64,000 nucleotides of DNA from Fennellomyces sp. T-0311 (Eukaryota; Mucoromycota; Mucoromycetes; Mucorales; Lichtheimiaceae), in NCBI GenBank assembly GCA_025266875.1, contig JALLLT010000030.1, positions 469,537 to 533,536 of the forward strand, in the 5' to 3' direction. Positions 46,814 through 58,519 of this stretch are shown in pieces. The position numbers were made by a program, and so were the translations under genes. The notes beneath the pieces were generated by a model. That model worked only from the letters and a program-made list of their open reading frames with translations, was not told the DNA's origin and did not search any database. Numbering within the stretch: position 1 is the first letter of the stretch; every line of letters begins with the position of its first letter.

Positions 46814-47850
46814 GCAGTGTTGCTATCATAACAAAGCCTGTCAGAATGTTGGTAGGCAACGTACGCAGATATGTAACCTTCTGGACGGTTGACTTTGGTT
46901 TCTTCCATCTACACCCACTCTTCACATCGTGCGCGTTCATGACTTGGAGCAACCAGAGCAACTTTACTTTTTTGGCTTACATACACAGAGCGAATGTGGC
47001 ACAAAAGTGAAAAGTTCGCTGTCTCCTTGCCTCGCCGTGTGTATGCTGAGAATAATTCGACTCCCAGTAAAATAGTGCCACAACCGCCTTCCAACTGTTC
47101 TCTTCGTCTCAATGCCACATCATTGAACGCCGTTTGCCCATCACTCCACCATTCAAGGCGGATTGGTCATCTGGGCTTGTGATCACCAAGGAATGATCCG
47201 GCGCTGATACTCAATTCTGTGTTGGATGGAAAACGTTACGTTGTTCTGGTCGACGGTAGATCTGACGCCTTTCACACTGATCAATCGACACAAGTATGGG
47301 AATATTTGGTTAATCATAGACGTTTTTTACGATGCTTATCGAAGTTTCCTCGTATCAGTCGCCACCCTTAAATATCGAAAAAGCCAGTGTAAGCAGACGA
47401 TATTCTCGCTTTAAATCGCTCTGAACCATCGGCAACGCTTCGTTACGCCAACACTAAGAGGGACACACCTTTTCATTTCACCATCCACTTCCTCAGCTTC
47501 ATTTTTTCCCGCCATGGCCAAGCCTTGTTTTCTTGCATTGTGCGGGCCATGGTAACTTGTTTTAAAAGTTTCATGTACTGGCAGAGCATTATGCTTTGAA
47601 TGGCGATGCCGGTTGGAAGGTTATTCATCGTTGCGGGAGAGACCCACACTTGAAGCAACGTCCAGCGAAGAAGGTGCTCACATCTTCATTTGGCAACATC
47701 AAACAGTCCATCCCTGCTTGTCCAGAGCGAAACTTTACTTTTGCTTCATGATGGAAGACTTAACAAAACGCAATCTTGCTGCATGATGATTCATCGCGGA
47801 TTATTGAGGAATGTCGTGCAATAAAAAATCATGCTCGTCCAAAAAAAAAT

Positions 47851-48734
47851 ACTGCCGTGAAATGCAATGCTGAGTGATGGTAACGGCATGTCCCATCGAG
47901 GTTGAGTCCCAAAGGGAAATCCTTACCCCTTCTTTGGTTATATATCATATTCCCTTTGTGATTTTTTTTTATTCATAATCGCATACAAAGCATTCCATCA
48001 ATACCAGCACACTCTTTTTCTTTCAATCCGGCTTACATTTGAAACCGAGCGTCTTCAGGATCATCATCCACGTAATCAAGTACGTTAAGGATATACGATC
48101 TGACATGGTAATCTATGGAGCCGCAGAGCTGATATAGTAACCGGTTTTACATTTAACATTTAAGACCTCGTACAATAAAGTTATATTTTCATTATCCAAA
48201 TAGAAAACTGGTGTTTAGCTATTTTTCTGGTTGAAGTGCCATTGATAAACTGATGCCCAAGATGATTTCTCCTGGTATTCCTAGTAGCATACTACAGGTC
48301 CTCATCACTTTGAAGCACAGTTTCCAATAGAGCAATTGTTTTACACTTGCCACAAACAAAGTAACTCTCGATGGTTACGCTATGATAATAATATTGATAA
48401 AAACTAGCGATCTCTACGTACATAGGTTCCTGAAAGGTTATAAAGTCATACCACTCGCATGTTCGAGCCAGGTACCATATACAGTATCACAAGCCTTGGT
48501 GACGAAGTAGCCCCTGTATGTACATATCGACAGTAGTCATCAAAAGAGCACAGTAAACTAGCGACGTCAAAGCAATCTCTTGCAATCCTGCACAAGGTTT
48601 TGGGGGAATTTGTACACCGTCATACCATATACCGCTACTATCTAACGCTTGCAATTGATACTGGCGTGATGCAAGGGATGCTTCAATGGGAATTCATCCT
48701 CTTCGGTCGACTGGAAGAGCGGCAAGGCACACTT
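47851..48734. other. No recognisable gene
   Basis: AT-rich sequence between repeat B and the inverted repeat copy. A plus-strand frame at 48600-48830 reaches into the repeat; it ends near a GTAACT donor-like site and is of unknown nature. Confidence 0.4.
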
Positions 48735-49175
48735 GCGGTGAAGCAACCACAGATGATAAAAATAGAAGATCCTTCCTATCGGATAACACATATCGGTTCA
48801 ACATCATCACGAAGTGTACTTACATGGTAACTTGTCTACAGTATTAATATATTACACCGTATAAATGAATGGGAAACTCAACAGGACATGGAATTGACTC
48901 CAATATAGTAATGCGGTCATTACATTACAGGGCGGATGTCAAAGACATCCCCAGATCCGCATGATCAGAATAAAGGAGAGGATCCTATACGTCCTCGATC
49001 CATTCATGCAATTCTGAAGACGAAACACTATATGAACTGCCATTGATGATCCGGTATACAGAAATATATAAAAGCATAGAGCGTTGCATTCAATAAAGCA
49101 TATCCGAAACTTCAAAGATGCTTTAATAAGTCTTTTTTATTTTTTGCGTCATTTGATCCACCTCTATGTTCGTTA
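48735..49175 (-). repeat. Inverted dispersed repeat, right copy
   Basis: The reverse complement matches 1420-1850. The outer limit of homology is only about 12 bp from the MITE at 49188, which may have inserted at the repeat edge. Confidence 0.7.
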
Positions 49176-49187
49176 TAATGGTCAATA

Positions 49188-49363
49188 CAGTGAACCAGCG
49201 CTTTTTGCTCCCTCGTTTTCTTCATCTTCGCGTTTTTCTTAGATCTGAGCGCACTATCCACTCGACTTTAATATCCACATTACCTCGCTTTTTTCTCAAC
49301 CCCGCTTTTTACTCGGTTTTTCGCGTTCCATCCGTTTAGGTAAAAAAAATCGGGGGACCACTG
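49188..49363. mobile_element. 176-bp TA-flanked MITE, CAGTGAACC family
   Basis: Ends CAGTGAACCAGCGCTTTTT and AAAAATCGGGGGACCACTG, with TA immediately outside each (49186-49187, 49364-49365). The interior has polypyrimidine blocks broken by CGCTTTTT motifs, related to 2990-3155. Confidence 0.75.
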
Positions 49364-49365
49364 TA

Positions 49366-49965
49366 AAAGAACGAACACCCGTGTATAAGAGGAGGATAAA
49401 AAATGTCTTTATACATCCGTAGAAAGCTGTCTCTGTCTATAATGAATTCTCGTTTTTAGCGACATCGATATCAGTAAATGTTATCGCGGAAAACGAAATT
49501 CCTTAGAAAAGTAATATATATCAGATGGCAGTTAACAATTTTTTGTATCTTTTGACCAAATTTGATTATATGACCTCAAGAGCTAGTTATCTTATAATTT
49601 GCCATCAGCTTATCGAGCGACATTGTTTACAAACTTTATATGAGGAAACTTGTTCTTAAGCTAATGCAACCAGTGGTTTGAGATTCATTCGAAGCAATCC
49701 AATCGTATAAAACACGGGTAGATGCGTAGTTTGGATGGTAAAGCTACTATATTGACATAAAAACTGACTAAAAGACAAAATATAACGTTACGATGGTGTG
49801 TTTATTGAGCGTATCAGTGACCAAGGCGATCTAACGAAGTGTCATGCTGTCAAAGTAGTCAGTTCGCAAACCAATCCAGGCAACTGAATTGAATAACCGC
49901 CATATAAATGTCTTAGCCACCGAGATTATTTTCGAGTCGTGTACGTGAACCATTTGCGATCAACC
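49366..49965. other. Boundary and upstream region of the SET gene
   Basis: About 600 bp between the last MITE and the first host gene. CCATATAAATG near 49899 could be a TATA element about 65 bp before the SET gene start. Nothing else is recognised. Confidence 0.4.
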
Positions 49966-51315
49966 ATGTCCGACGAAAAGACCATTCCCTCGCAAGAGGA
50001 ACTTATTGACGCCATTCAGCATGTCAAAATCAGTAATCCTGAATACGGTATCAAAAAAGTGACGCAGCAACTGACGGAAGACAAACCCTCGTGGACCGTC
50101 TCTGAAAAGCGTGTCAAGAAGCTCATGCAGACGCAAGGCTTGACCAACACCGTGCAGCCGGTCAAGAGTGGTGTCAAGGACGATCCTTCCATTCCGGTTT
50201 CGTTCATTGATCCCAAGCTTGATTTTAAGTCGGTCTCAACCAATGTAGTGGTATGTCTCTCTTGTGCACAGAGACGGTTTGTTTCCGTATATACTTACGA
50301 GAAATAGGCCAAAATGATCGATCCCGTCACTGGCAAAGGTCTTTTCGCCGCGCGTGATATCAAAGCCAATGAGACGATCTTTGAAGAGACGCCATTCATT
50401 TACTTTCCTTCTTGGCAAGGATTCTCGCTTGCACTCAACGGCAATGCATGTGGCCTATGTGCCAAGCCGTTTATGCGCGTCAGTCGTTTAGCAGTTCGTT
50501 GTCCTCACTGCGACATGACATATTGTACTCGCACATGCAAGAATGTGGCATGGGATACGTTCCATCGCCTTGAATGTACTCGCATGAACCCGGCCATCAA
50601 AGATTTCATGAACTTTTGTGAAGGCGAAAACTGGTGCGCACCGATGGCTGTCTCCCGTATGTACGCTCACATGATTCTCGCTCACCAGAAGGGAGAGCTT
50701 GACACTGTCCTGGGCCATTATGAAGCGTTCGCTACCGTCAACCAGGCCGAGCGACAGGCGAAGGAGACCGAATGGATTTTTATGGTAAGATAAAGGACGA
50801 GAGAGATCCAATTCTCGGGGCTCAACCGGCTCTTTTCCATGCAGGAATCACCCACGCGTGAGTTATGGGCAAAGGCACGTAACCTGCTAAAGAAAGCATA
50901 CTATTCCCCACCTGCCAAGTGTAAGATCACTAAGCAGTTACCTGAAGCATTGGCAAAACAGCTTTTCGACGATGAAGACACATTCTTGAACTATCTCGGC
51001 AAATTCAACATCAACAACCAAAACGGCGGCATGTTCCTTGTTCATTCGCACATGAACCACAGCTGCCTTCCCAATGTATCTATCGAGCATGGAAACATGT
51101 CGCAATACAGATTGTCGGTTCGCGCCCTCCGCGATATCAAGCAAGGTGATCAACTTTGCGAAACCTACGTCAACCCTCGCTGGGACAAGGAAACGCGTAT
51201 CAACTACCTCAGCAAGACGTATATGTTCCAGTGTCACTGCGAACGCTGCGAAAATGATATACCTCTCACGGATCAGCTCCGCAAGGAAATGAGACTGAGA
51301 CCTGAAAACGACTAG
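49966..51315 (+). CDS. SET-domain protein, Set5/SMYD type, 410 aa
   Basis: Exons 49966-50250, 50308-50784 and 50845-51315; introns GTATGT...AAATAG and GTAAGA...ATGCAG. The start is ATG in CAACCATGTCC. Residues 1-95 form a lysine-rich N-terminal part. The SET N-portion begins with GKGLFAARDI (about 104). A MYND-like Cys/His zinc cluster spans about 143-185 (C-x2-C ... C-x2-C-x4-C-x3-C ... H-x3-C). The SET core has NHSCLPN (325-331) and GDQLCETYVNP, and a post-SET CHCERC near 380. This order, SET split by a MYND finger, is that of yeast Set5 and SMYD lysine methyltransferases, which act on histones and other proteins using S-adenosylmethionine. Its stop lies 74 bp from the convergent kinase gene. 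Confidence 0.85.
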
Positions 51316-51389
51316 AAAACCCGAGTAGACGTTTATATAGAGATGAGCCATCACAAGCAATACATTGTATATTTAGTGAAGAAGGCGGA

Positions 51390-52630
51390 CTAGTATGGAG
51401 ATGCATTGAAATGGCGCGTGGCAATGGTACGCAATATGCTTATAAGTGAATTAAGCCCTTTGATGTACCCGTGATCCGGCTGGTCGACCCCGTGCTCCGG
51501 TGGATATGTCATGCGTGAATGATTTTGAATCATCTCCTGCTTGGTTACGCAATGTGCAAAATCAATTATCCTGAGATCAACAGGTCTTGCTGTGTTTGCA
51601 CCGTCGTAGATAATGAGCAGACTCGAGCCAAAGAACCGATATCCATGCATCGTCTTGAGTATCCGCTCTAATCGCCAAAGCTTGCTAATAAGATCGGGTA
51701 TAAACTCGACAACAAGACGTTCGCCATCATGCAAAAAGGAGTGCAACGTGTCACGGAACCCATCAGCATCCAGTTCACGTCCAATGTACTTGTCTTGGGT
51801 CAGACAAGCACCTGTCCGGGCTCTGTACACCTGTCGTGTTGTCAGTCCCATCCATCCCGTCTGTCCAACGCACTCCTAGCCTACCTGCATGCCGCACATC
51901 CGAACGCCCAACGACTAGTGGTAAGTTAGCAGCAGGTCAGATCAAGTTTGATGGTATGTACCTTGCTCGTGGACAGGGCGCATTTTCGTGTCTGGCTTTT
52001 CATTTTGGCTTCAGATGCATAAACACCGTACTGTCGTGTACCCATCTTGAGATCCAGAACGCAGGGGTGCTTCTTTTCAAACGTCAAATCCTCAATCACA
52101 ATAAAATCATGCGTATCTTGCTGTGTCAACGCCGGAGCCTCTTCTTCGGGTGGAGTTGGCTGTATCACATCAATCTTGTCCGTCTTGATCAGTGCCGGCG
52201 ACGATACTGTTCTTTGCAGACGGCTTTTGGCCGAATCAATGGAATTGTAGTAAGGAGGATGGCCGCTTCGATAAACAGGAAGGACTGTATCTCCGGAGAC
52301 GACGGTTGTTGTGGATCGGCGCAACGGGCGAATTGTTGGAGGCGGGGTAAACTGCCTTAAACGGCGCCTGTCTCGTTCCAGAACGATCTTGGCACCATTG
52401 TCGTCGTTGTACGAAATGACAATGACACCCATATAACGCGGTACAAAAGACTGCAATGCCGTCTGCTCAACGTCTTCGTAAAACTCTCGCTCCTTGTTAG
52501 ATATTGCCTTGCAAATGGCACCGTTGGCCAGTCGAAACATGCGGACATGGCCACCCACTCGATGATTTAAAGGCAGTAAGGCAAATGAACTTTTTGATTC
52601 CTTTATGGTTGGGCGGTGTTCTCTATTCAT
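51390..52630 (-). CDS. Inositol hexakisphosphate kinase family (IPK/Kcs1-like), 379 aa
   Basis: The exons are 52630-51962, 51914-51885 (a 30-nt micro-exon) and 51830-51390, joined in phase 0. N-terminal [16 protein letters not shown] and KEREFYEDV match the start of the IPK fold. After a low-complexity insert of about 90 residues comes [14 protein letters not shown], the P-x3-D-x-K-x-G substrate motif. The micro-exon supplies [10 protein letters not shown], followed by [29 protein letters not shown] and IDFAH are the catalytic C-terminal motifs, and [11 protein letters not shown] closes the domain. The enzyme makes inositol pyrophosphates from InsP6 and ATP. It is much shorter than yeast Kcs1, as it lacks the long N-terminal extension. 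Distinction from other IPK members rests on motifs only. Confidence 0.88.
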
Positions 52631-52719
52631 TTTTGTATATAAAGGGAAAGGGGGATACGCTTATTGGTAGATACAAATTCACAAGATGTCGTGTGGGCTG
52701 TAACGCTTTTGGATGATGA

Positions 52720-53538
52720 TCAGCGGAGCATGCGAAGATAGGCAAGAAACAAGGCTCCTGCACCTGTGATGGTACCTGTATATATATAAAAATTTCCGGG
52801 GTCAGTGCACCCTGTTTAGACTCTCGATGCATGAGCATGTTACCGATCATGTATTGCAAGATTTGAAACTTGATGGCTTCCATTTGTGTCCGCAAGCCCG
52901 CAATCTCGCTTTCTATCCGCGTATCCGTCTCTTTGATTTTAATTTCCTGCGCACTCGCTTCGTCTCGGATCCGTCCTTTTTCCAAATGCAAATCCAACCG
53001 TACATTCGCTTGTGACCTTGTGATCTCTTCGCGTAGTTTTTGTCGAAGTTTCTCAACTTCTCCCATCAACCGATCGTTCTCGGCTTTCATCATTGTAAAG
53101 TCATTCTTTTCCAATAGTTGTATCTCGGACTTTAAGTGTGCAAAATCCACTTTGTACGTGTACACCGTCTAAAAACAATACATACGATATCATGATCTGG
53201 TCTGTTTTATTTTATAATTTCCATGGTTACCTTTTCTTGTTCAGCTTTCGTAACCATGCCTTTAGTTGCATCTGTCATGCTGGTTCGTTGCTATGAGAAC
53301 CATGCTTCCCATAAAAAGTCGTCATGTACCTTTCTGATATCACCTCGCGTAATGAGGCCATGATTGCCTCACTTTGTTCACGAGAGAATCCTTCAGCTTC
53401 TAGTCGTTCAACAAACTTGAAGGTATCAAAATGATACGAGGAAATGGATCGGAATGGAATCTGTAGATCTCGTCGACGTGCTAGCATGGTCCAATTAGGC
53501 CGTAGCATGAGTGATTGAGTAACTATGTCGACTATCAT
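52720..53538 (-). CDS. CCDC90/MCUR1 family mitochondrial protein (FMP32-like), 212 aa
   Basis: The exons are 53538-53330, 53279-53231, 53168-52844 and 52775-52720, all phases consistent. An Arg-rich N-terminus (residues 13-30) suits a mitochondrial presequence. FDTFKFVERLEAEGFSREQS then EAIM is the conserved head of the DUF1640 family. A long coiled coil follows (about 85-180), and one C-terminal membrane segment (TITGAGALFLAYLRMLR) is created only by the last splice. Family members sit in the inner mitochondrial membrane; in animals they are linked to the calcium uniporter, in yeast to respiratory assembly. The stop lies 90 bp from the kinase start, so the two could be regulated separately despite tight packing. 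Confidence 0.85.
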
Positions 53539-54474
53539 TTAGTGTCACTAATCGAGAATTCTGCTGCTATTGATGTACCGTGTCGAAATGGTGTCATGAT
53601 GAATGTATGGCAGTGTAATGTAAGGAGAGTAAAGGAACAACTTACAGGCGGAAGCTGAAATCGCCTGGCGTATACGCATGCCTGCAGAGTATTCCTAAAA
53701 TGAAACGCCCAGAAGATTGGAATTACTGTTGGAAGCTTTTTTCATGCTGCTTGTTTTAAATACGTCATTAAAGTATTTCACATATACTTGCTGAAACTCT
53801 TGTGTTCCAAATAGCGGCCTTTCAGTAGACGAGGATATAGGTGATATCCACGTCTTAATATCCACATACCTGGAAACTGGAATAAGTAGAAATACTGACT
53901 ACATGTAACTGTAGTTTGTTTCCATCGTTATTCTATTCTTAAAAACTTTACGAAACGCATAACCAAACTCATATATGAAACACTGCACATTCCGAATGTG
54001 CACTTGACGCTATTAATGTGATGCTTAGAAGTGGAGGTAAAAAGTACGTACGTTGGAAATGATACATCCACTGTAAATAAGCTCCATTAGATATCACGCG
54101 TACATGTATACAAACACTAAGTAAAATGTCGTAAAAATGCTGACAGAATCAAAACTGCCATGACTATACTGGATTATTACGCATGCAACCCATCTATTGT
54201 GGTGGGAAAAGATCGGACATGATTTTTAAACATAAGCGACACCCATTGCAGAAGCCAATACATAGTACATAATTTCCATGGAAGTAGGACTGCCTTGACG
54301 ATCGCGCGATCCACTTTTATAAAGTACTTGGCTTTCTTTCGTTGCGAAATTGCACTCGGAAGGGGTATCATAGCATTTTCCCAGGTTCGTCATGCGTGGG
54401 GATTTTCTGACTAAAATTGGGTATTTTAAAGTGAGAGGTGTGCTTGTTTCTCTTTCACCTGAATCTTTTTTTTC
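53539..54474. other. Divergent intergenic region
   Basis: About 0.94 kb between two divergent genes; it must hold both promoters. No strong TATA box or other element is recognised. Minus-strand frames here (54177-54519) have no supporting features. Confidence 0.5.
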
Positions 54475-55653
54475 ATGCACGATACTGCAAACGAACGCGT
54501 TGGTCAAATTGCCGCTCACTTGGCCAAAGTTGGCCCATCTCTGAAAGACAAAGTATGCGTTGTCACGGGTGCTAATTCTGTTCGAGGCATCGGGTATATA
54601 TTATTATTTTACGAAAAATAGTATTAGAACGACAATAAACTTATTGTAATTCTTAGTGCTGCAACTGTCCATGCGTTAGCCAGACGTGGACCAAAAGTAA
54701 TTTTCGCAACTGACTTGCGGGGTGACAATTTGGAAGCATTAGCAAAGGATATCGAGAAGAACTATCCAGGTGTGGCTTGTCTTGCGCGTACTTTTGATGC
54801 CGCATCGACGCAAGGTGTGCAAGGTGTTGTTGATGAAGCTATTCAAAAGTTTGGACGGCTGGACGTATTTTTCGCCAATGCTGGCATGAGTACGCCACAG
54901 TTGCTCCTGCAAGATGCAAATGAAGAAATATTTATGGAGGTGGTGCGTGTGAATTCGTTGAGCGCGTTTTTGGCTCTCAAAATTGCTGGCAAAGCTATGC
55001 AAATTACTGGTGGTGGCGGTAAGGAAAAATCCGGAGGCTCGATTATTTGCACAGCATCAGGTAAGCTTTTTTTTTTTAACAGTTATAGGTAAAAATAAGT
55101 GAGGGTAAAATTTGGCTCACCACTATTTGTAGTGGCTGGTATCCGATCAGGAGCTGGTCCTCCATCGTATTCGGCTGCCAAAGCAGCGTAAGTAACGTTA
55201 AATTGAATTCAGAACAGTGAATAACATGTGGCACTATTAGTGTCATTAACCTTTGCCAGACCAGTGCATTCCAGTACGCCGGTACTGACGTAAGAGCGAA
55301 TGCTATCTGCCCTGTAAGTTAGATGAATTTCAAAAATATAATCGATACTAAGTTAAACTACAGGGTATTGTCGAAACCGGAATGACTGTGAAAACTTTTG
55401 ACTTTGCCAAGTCAAGAGGTACCTCACATAAAATTGGCCAGCTCAATCCACTGAGACGCTATGCTGTTCCAGCAGAGGTATGACGAAATACTATGAAAAG
55501 AGTCCGCAACCAGTTGCTCATGCATCATACTAGCTTGCAAATGTTGTTGCGTTCTTGGCCAGTGAAGAGGCGTCATACATCAATGGACAAGCGATTGCTG
55601 TAGATGGTGGTCTCTCGGCAAGTCACCCAGTTGTTCCTGGTCGTTTCATGTAA
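54475..55653 (+). CDS. Short-chain dehydrogenase/reductase (SDR), 294 aa
   Basis: The six exons are 54475-54593, 54657-55060, 55133-55187, 55241-55313, 55364-55477 and 55534-55653, giving one open frame. The nucleotide-binding TGANSVRGIG is split by intron 1. FANAG and the catalytic pattern S...YSAAK (SGAGPPSYSAAK, with the upstream Ser in ICTAS) are present, as are AICPGIVETGM and a C-terminal INGQAIAVDGG. This is a classical NAD(P)H-dependent SDR of 3-oxoacyl-reductase type. The substrate cannot be told from the sequence. Length is slightly above the usual 250 because of an extended N-terminus. TAATAAAA at the stop may serve in 3' end formation. Confidence 0.88.
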
Positions 55654-56463
55654 TAAAAACGCTATCTATGATTCTTGCCTTTTGAAGCAGTTGTTACGCA
55701 TGCCATATACAATTGTTCTGAGACATAGAAATCCATCAGTGCATCGATATGTCTAACGGGAGACACATTTGCACAAAGTTCTTGTTATCATACGTATTAA
55801 ACTTGAAACATCTTCAGCGGATAGCTTATATTATAAACTGCTAAATTTTCGATATATGATGCCACCCCGGTTTGTTGTATTCTTCTACGACCAATTGATC
55901 ATGGAAAGCAGGTATTCCGCATGGTGGATCCATAGAGCCAACCTTCATAATGTGTACATGTTCAAAGTCGCATGAATCATGTTTCAATTGAATAGAATAT
56001 TTTGTATATCGGACATAGACATTCCTTTCCAAACCTGGTGTGTGTGTGTTTTCGTACTAGTCAAATGATCGATATTTATTCCGTGGACCAGTGACTCTCT
56101 TCGACGGTATGATCAAGCGCTTCAATGATGGTGCGGACACTTGATCATTATAATAAGGTCGTTGCGAATAGTAGGAACCGAGCACCCTTTTTGTTTCCCA
56201 CATTCCGGATATCACATACGTATACGGCCATTGATTGATTCAGCAGTCAGCATGATTGATGCACTTTAGGCAAGTGATGGCTTGGGAAATACGGTTTTGA
56301 GAGACAACAGACTATTTTGAGGCTTTTCCGGTTACCATGGTGTATAATTGAACTAGCCAGAAATTTGGCCACCCATGGTGCTTCGGTGACGGCGGAGAAA
56401 AAAATTGTTTTTTTTGAACTTCGCATTTTTCGTGTTGACAACCGTTTTTTCACTTTTCATACA
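55654..56463. other. Intergenic region, SDR to Tim13
   Basis: About 810 bp without a supported gene. Short frames on both strands overlap and lack motifs. Confidence 0.5.
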
Positions 56464-56905
56464 ATGAGCGACTACAACTCGGGTTACAACTTTGGTGGTG
56501 CTGGTGCCGGTGACTTGGTAATTGCAAAAGAAACAAAGAAACACGCGTATCGGATGGGAAATGTTGACATTGCAAGGCGAAATGTGTAGGGTAGCAAGAA
56601 GCAGGAAGTCATGGACAAAGTTCGCGGTGAACTTGCCTTGGCCAATGCACAGGAACTCATCAACGTAAGTTATGGCAGCTGAAGGAAGGAGAAAAAGACT
56701 CAACAGAGGTGCATGATGATAGAAAATCAACGAAAAGTGCTATGACAAGTGCGTTCCCAAGCCTGGCGCTCGTTTGGAAAGCGGTGAACAAGCCTGCTTG
56801 TCAAAGTGCATGGACCGCTACATGGAGGCATGGAACGTTGTGTCGCGTGCCTACGTCGGCAGAATCCAACGTGAATCGGCTGGTCAGCAGTTCGGTGGCA
56901 TGTAA
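56464..56905 (+). CDS. TIM13: Mitochondrial import translocase subunit Tim13, 103 aa
   Basis: Exons 56464-56517, 56590-56664 and 56723-56905. After a Gly/Asn-rich start, the sequence [15 protein letters not shown] leads into the twin C-x3-C motif: CYDKC, fourteen residues, CLSKC, followed by [18 protein letters not shown], which is highly typical of Tim13. Small Tims fold around two disulfides in the intermembrane space; Tim13 works with Tim8 as a chaperone for inner-membrane precursors. The length is normal for the family. Intron 1 has a less usual GTAATT donor, but skipping it gives a stop. The gene is convergent with the CNOT11-like gene, with 64 bp between stops. Confidence 0.92.
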
Positions 56906-56969
56906 AAAGAAAATGTACATAAAAAACATAGAAACTCTTGTCTGCTTTCGAAAAAAAAACATGGTTTTA

Positions 56970-58433
56970 TTATATTGCCACTTGTCGATCCACCTGAAAT
57001 CCCATACGTTGGGCTTCGCTCGATGCCAGTTGAAATAACGTAGCAACGCCTTTGAATCGAAAGTATCCTACGCAAAACGATTGGATTTCAATAAGGTATT
57101 CGCTGACGGGAATCATGCGTTTCTCCAAAAGCGTTTGGATAAACTTGGCGAACTGCGGGTGGCTTTAATATTCCAACTTTTTTCGTAATCTGAGAAAATC
57201 CTTACCAAACGAACGTGCTTGTCCTTTTGTGGTCCATCTTCGTACAGCTCACAGGTTCGGATACCGTTCGAGATGTACGCATGTAAAAAGTCATGTCCAA
57301 CGGGGCGACCCGTGCTGAGTAAAAGGAATATGAGCTCCACACTGCTGTGGCCAACCGGCACCTTGGCGAGTGCTGCAAGGTATCTGTCGCAGCAAGTGTG
57401 AGCCGCTCTGTCCACAACCATCCACATAACACCTCTTTTTTCTTACTCTGTGCTTTGAACGTGGTCGAGGAATAATGGCGCAACATCCATCGCTAGGATG
57501 TGGTTTGTTTCCACGAGATCGCGCAGTCTCTCTGGCGACAGCCCACAGCCCTTGACAACTGCGTCGGCATGCAACTGAAATGCGCTTCGCACGGTCTATG
57601 TGTTCAGCATGTTAGCATATTGCAGCTTACCTTGTTGCTTCATGCCATACCTGTTGCTCTGGGATTGTCAAGGTGCGGATGCACGCATCATGCATCAACC
57701 GTGTTATTTTGTTAAGCATATCTGGATCCAGCTAATCGAATATAAGTGGCTGTGTGCATGAGAAAAAACAACGACAACAATGATACCTTTTTGGCGTGTT
57801 GTGTAAGCGCGTGATCCGTGGTTGATTCCGGTGTCAACCTTTCAATAAAACCCTCGTTACCGACTTAATCCTTCTGCATATATATACACTAACGTACGGA
57901 TCGCCAATCAATAAAGCCACACTCCTTTCCAATTCATTGACCCGTTGGCGGCTGGGACGCGGCAACGGCTGCAACGTGTTCTCACTTATTTGTCGTGGGG
58001 TTTGTTCATTGATCTAGAATATACTCATAAACGCATATTTAGTCCAGCTGCTCTTTTCTCTTTGTGTTGATATGCTCACTTTAACAATAGAACCTTCCAA
58101 GATGCAGTACACGAATTGTTGCTCCAGTGTGCCACCTCGCTGATTGTCATCTGACACAAATTCCAAGAAGAACGTCAAGAACGGATTTTTTTCAAGTGGT
58201 GTATCCGCATACAGCGCATAAAGAATATAAAGAATCAGCAATCGGCCTGTGCATTCCTACCATTATTGTTCCGTTGGTTTATCTGCAAGTCAATCAAGCA
58301 AACGAAAGGTTACCTTTGTGTCATCGTACACAAGGAAGGCATTGCAGCCAGCCGTAAAGGGGCTGTGATTCATAGTCTTTTCACGAAATGTGCGGTATGC
58401 TGTTGCGAATGAGAGAGACGAATCGTAAAGCAT
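56970..58433 (-). CDS. CCR4-NOT complex subunit 11 (CNOT11) homologue
   Basis: Well-supported exons in order are 58246-58080, 58013-57898, 57838-57787, 57731-57651, 57595-57447, 57407-57206 and 57152-56970, with compatible phases. The first contains LLILYILYALYADTPLEKNPF, the N-terminal CNOT11 signature. The C-terminal domain has LVETNHILAMDV, HDFLHAYISNGIRTCE, VRLFAKFIQTLLEKRMIPVS and EYLIEIQSFCVGYFRFKG, colinear with animal CNOT11. The protein scaffolds part of the CCR4-NOT deadenylase. An upstream exon from ATG 58433 encodes FATAYRTFREKTMNHSPF but meets the next acceptor one base out of phase, so the true N-terminus is unresolved: a missed exon, unusual splice site or sequencing error. The low-complexity middle of animal CNOT11 is short here. 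Confidence 0.8.
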
Positions 58434-58519
58434 TGAGAAGCATTCAAAAAAGAAAGGTGCACGTCCTTGGGCACTGAAAAGATTAGAGTTTACACGAATT
58501 GCGTAGCGTCCCTTTAAAA

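Larger units (their letters stand above)
38855..47850. repeat. Dispersed repeat, copy B (about 3.8 kb plus inserted elements)
   Basis: Direct counterpart of copy A: 38855-38872 matches 4962-4979, and 44040-47850 matches 4977-7304 plus 9962-11075. Copy B contains a 5.17 kb TIR transposon at the left boundary and a solo LTR at 44172, both absent from copy A. It lacks the 2.66 kb element of copy A. Confidence 0.8.

Noticed and set aside
50938..51360. Minus-strand frame antisense to the SET gene
   Set aside because: A shadow of the well-supported SET exons; no motif of its own.
52047..52360. Plus-strand frames over the IP6 kinase gene
   Set aside because: Antisense shadows of a conserved kinase exon.
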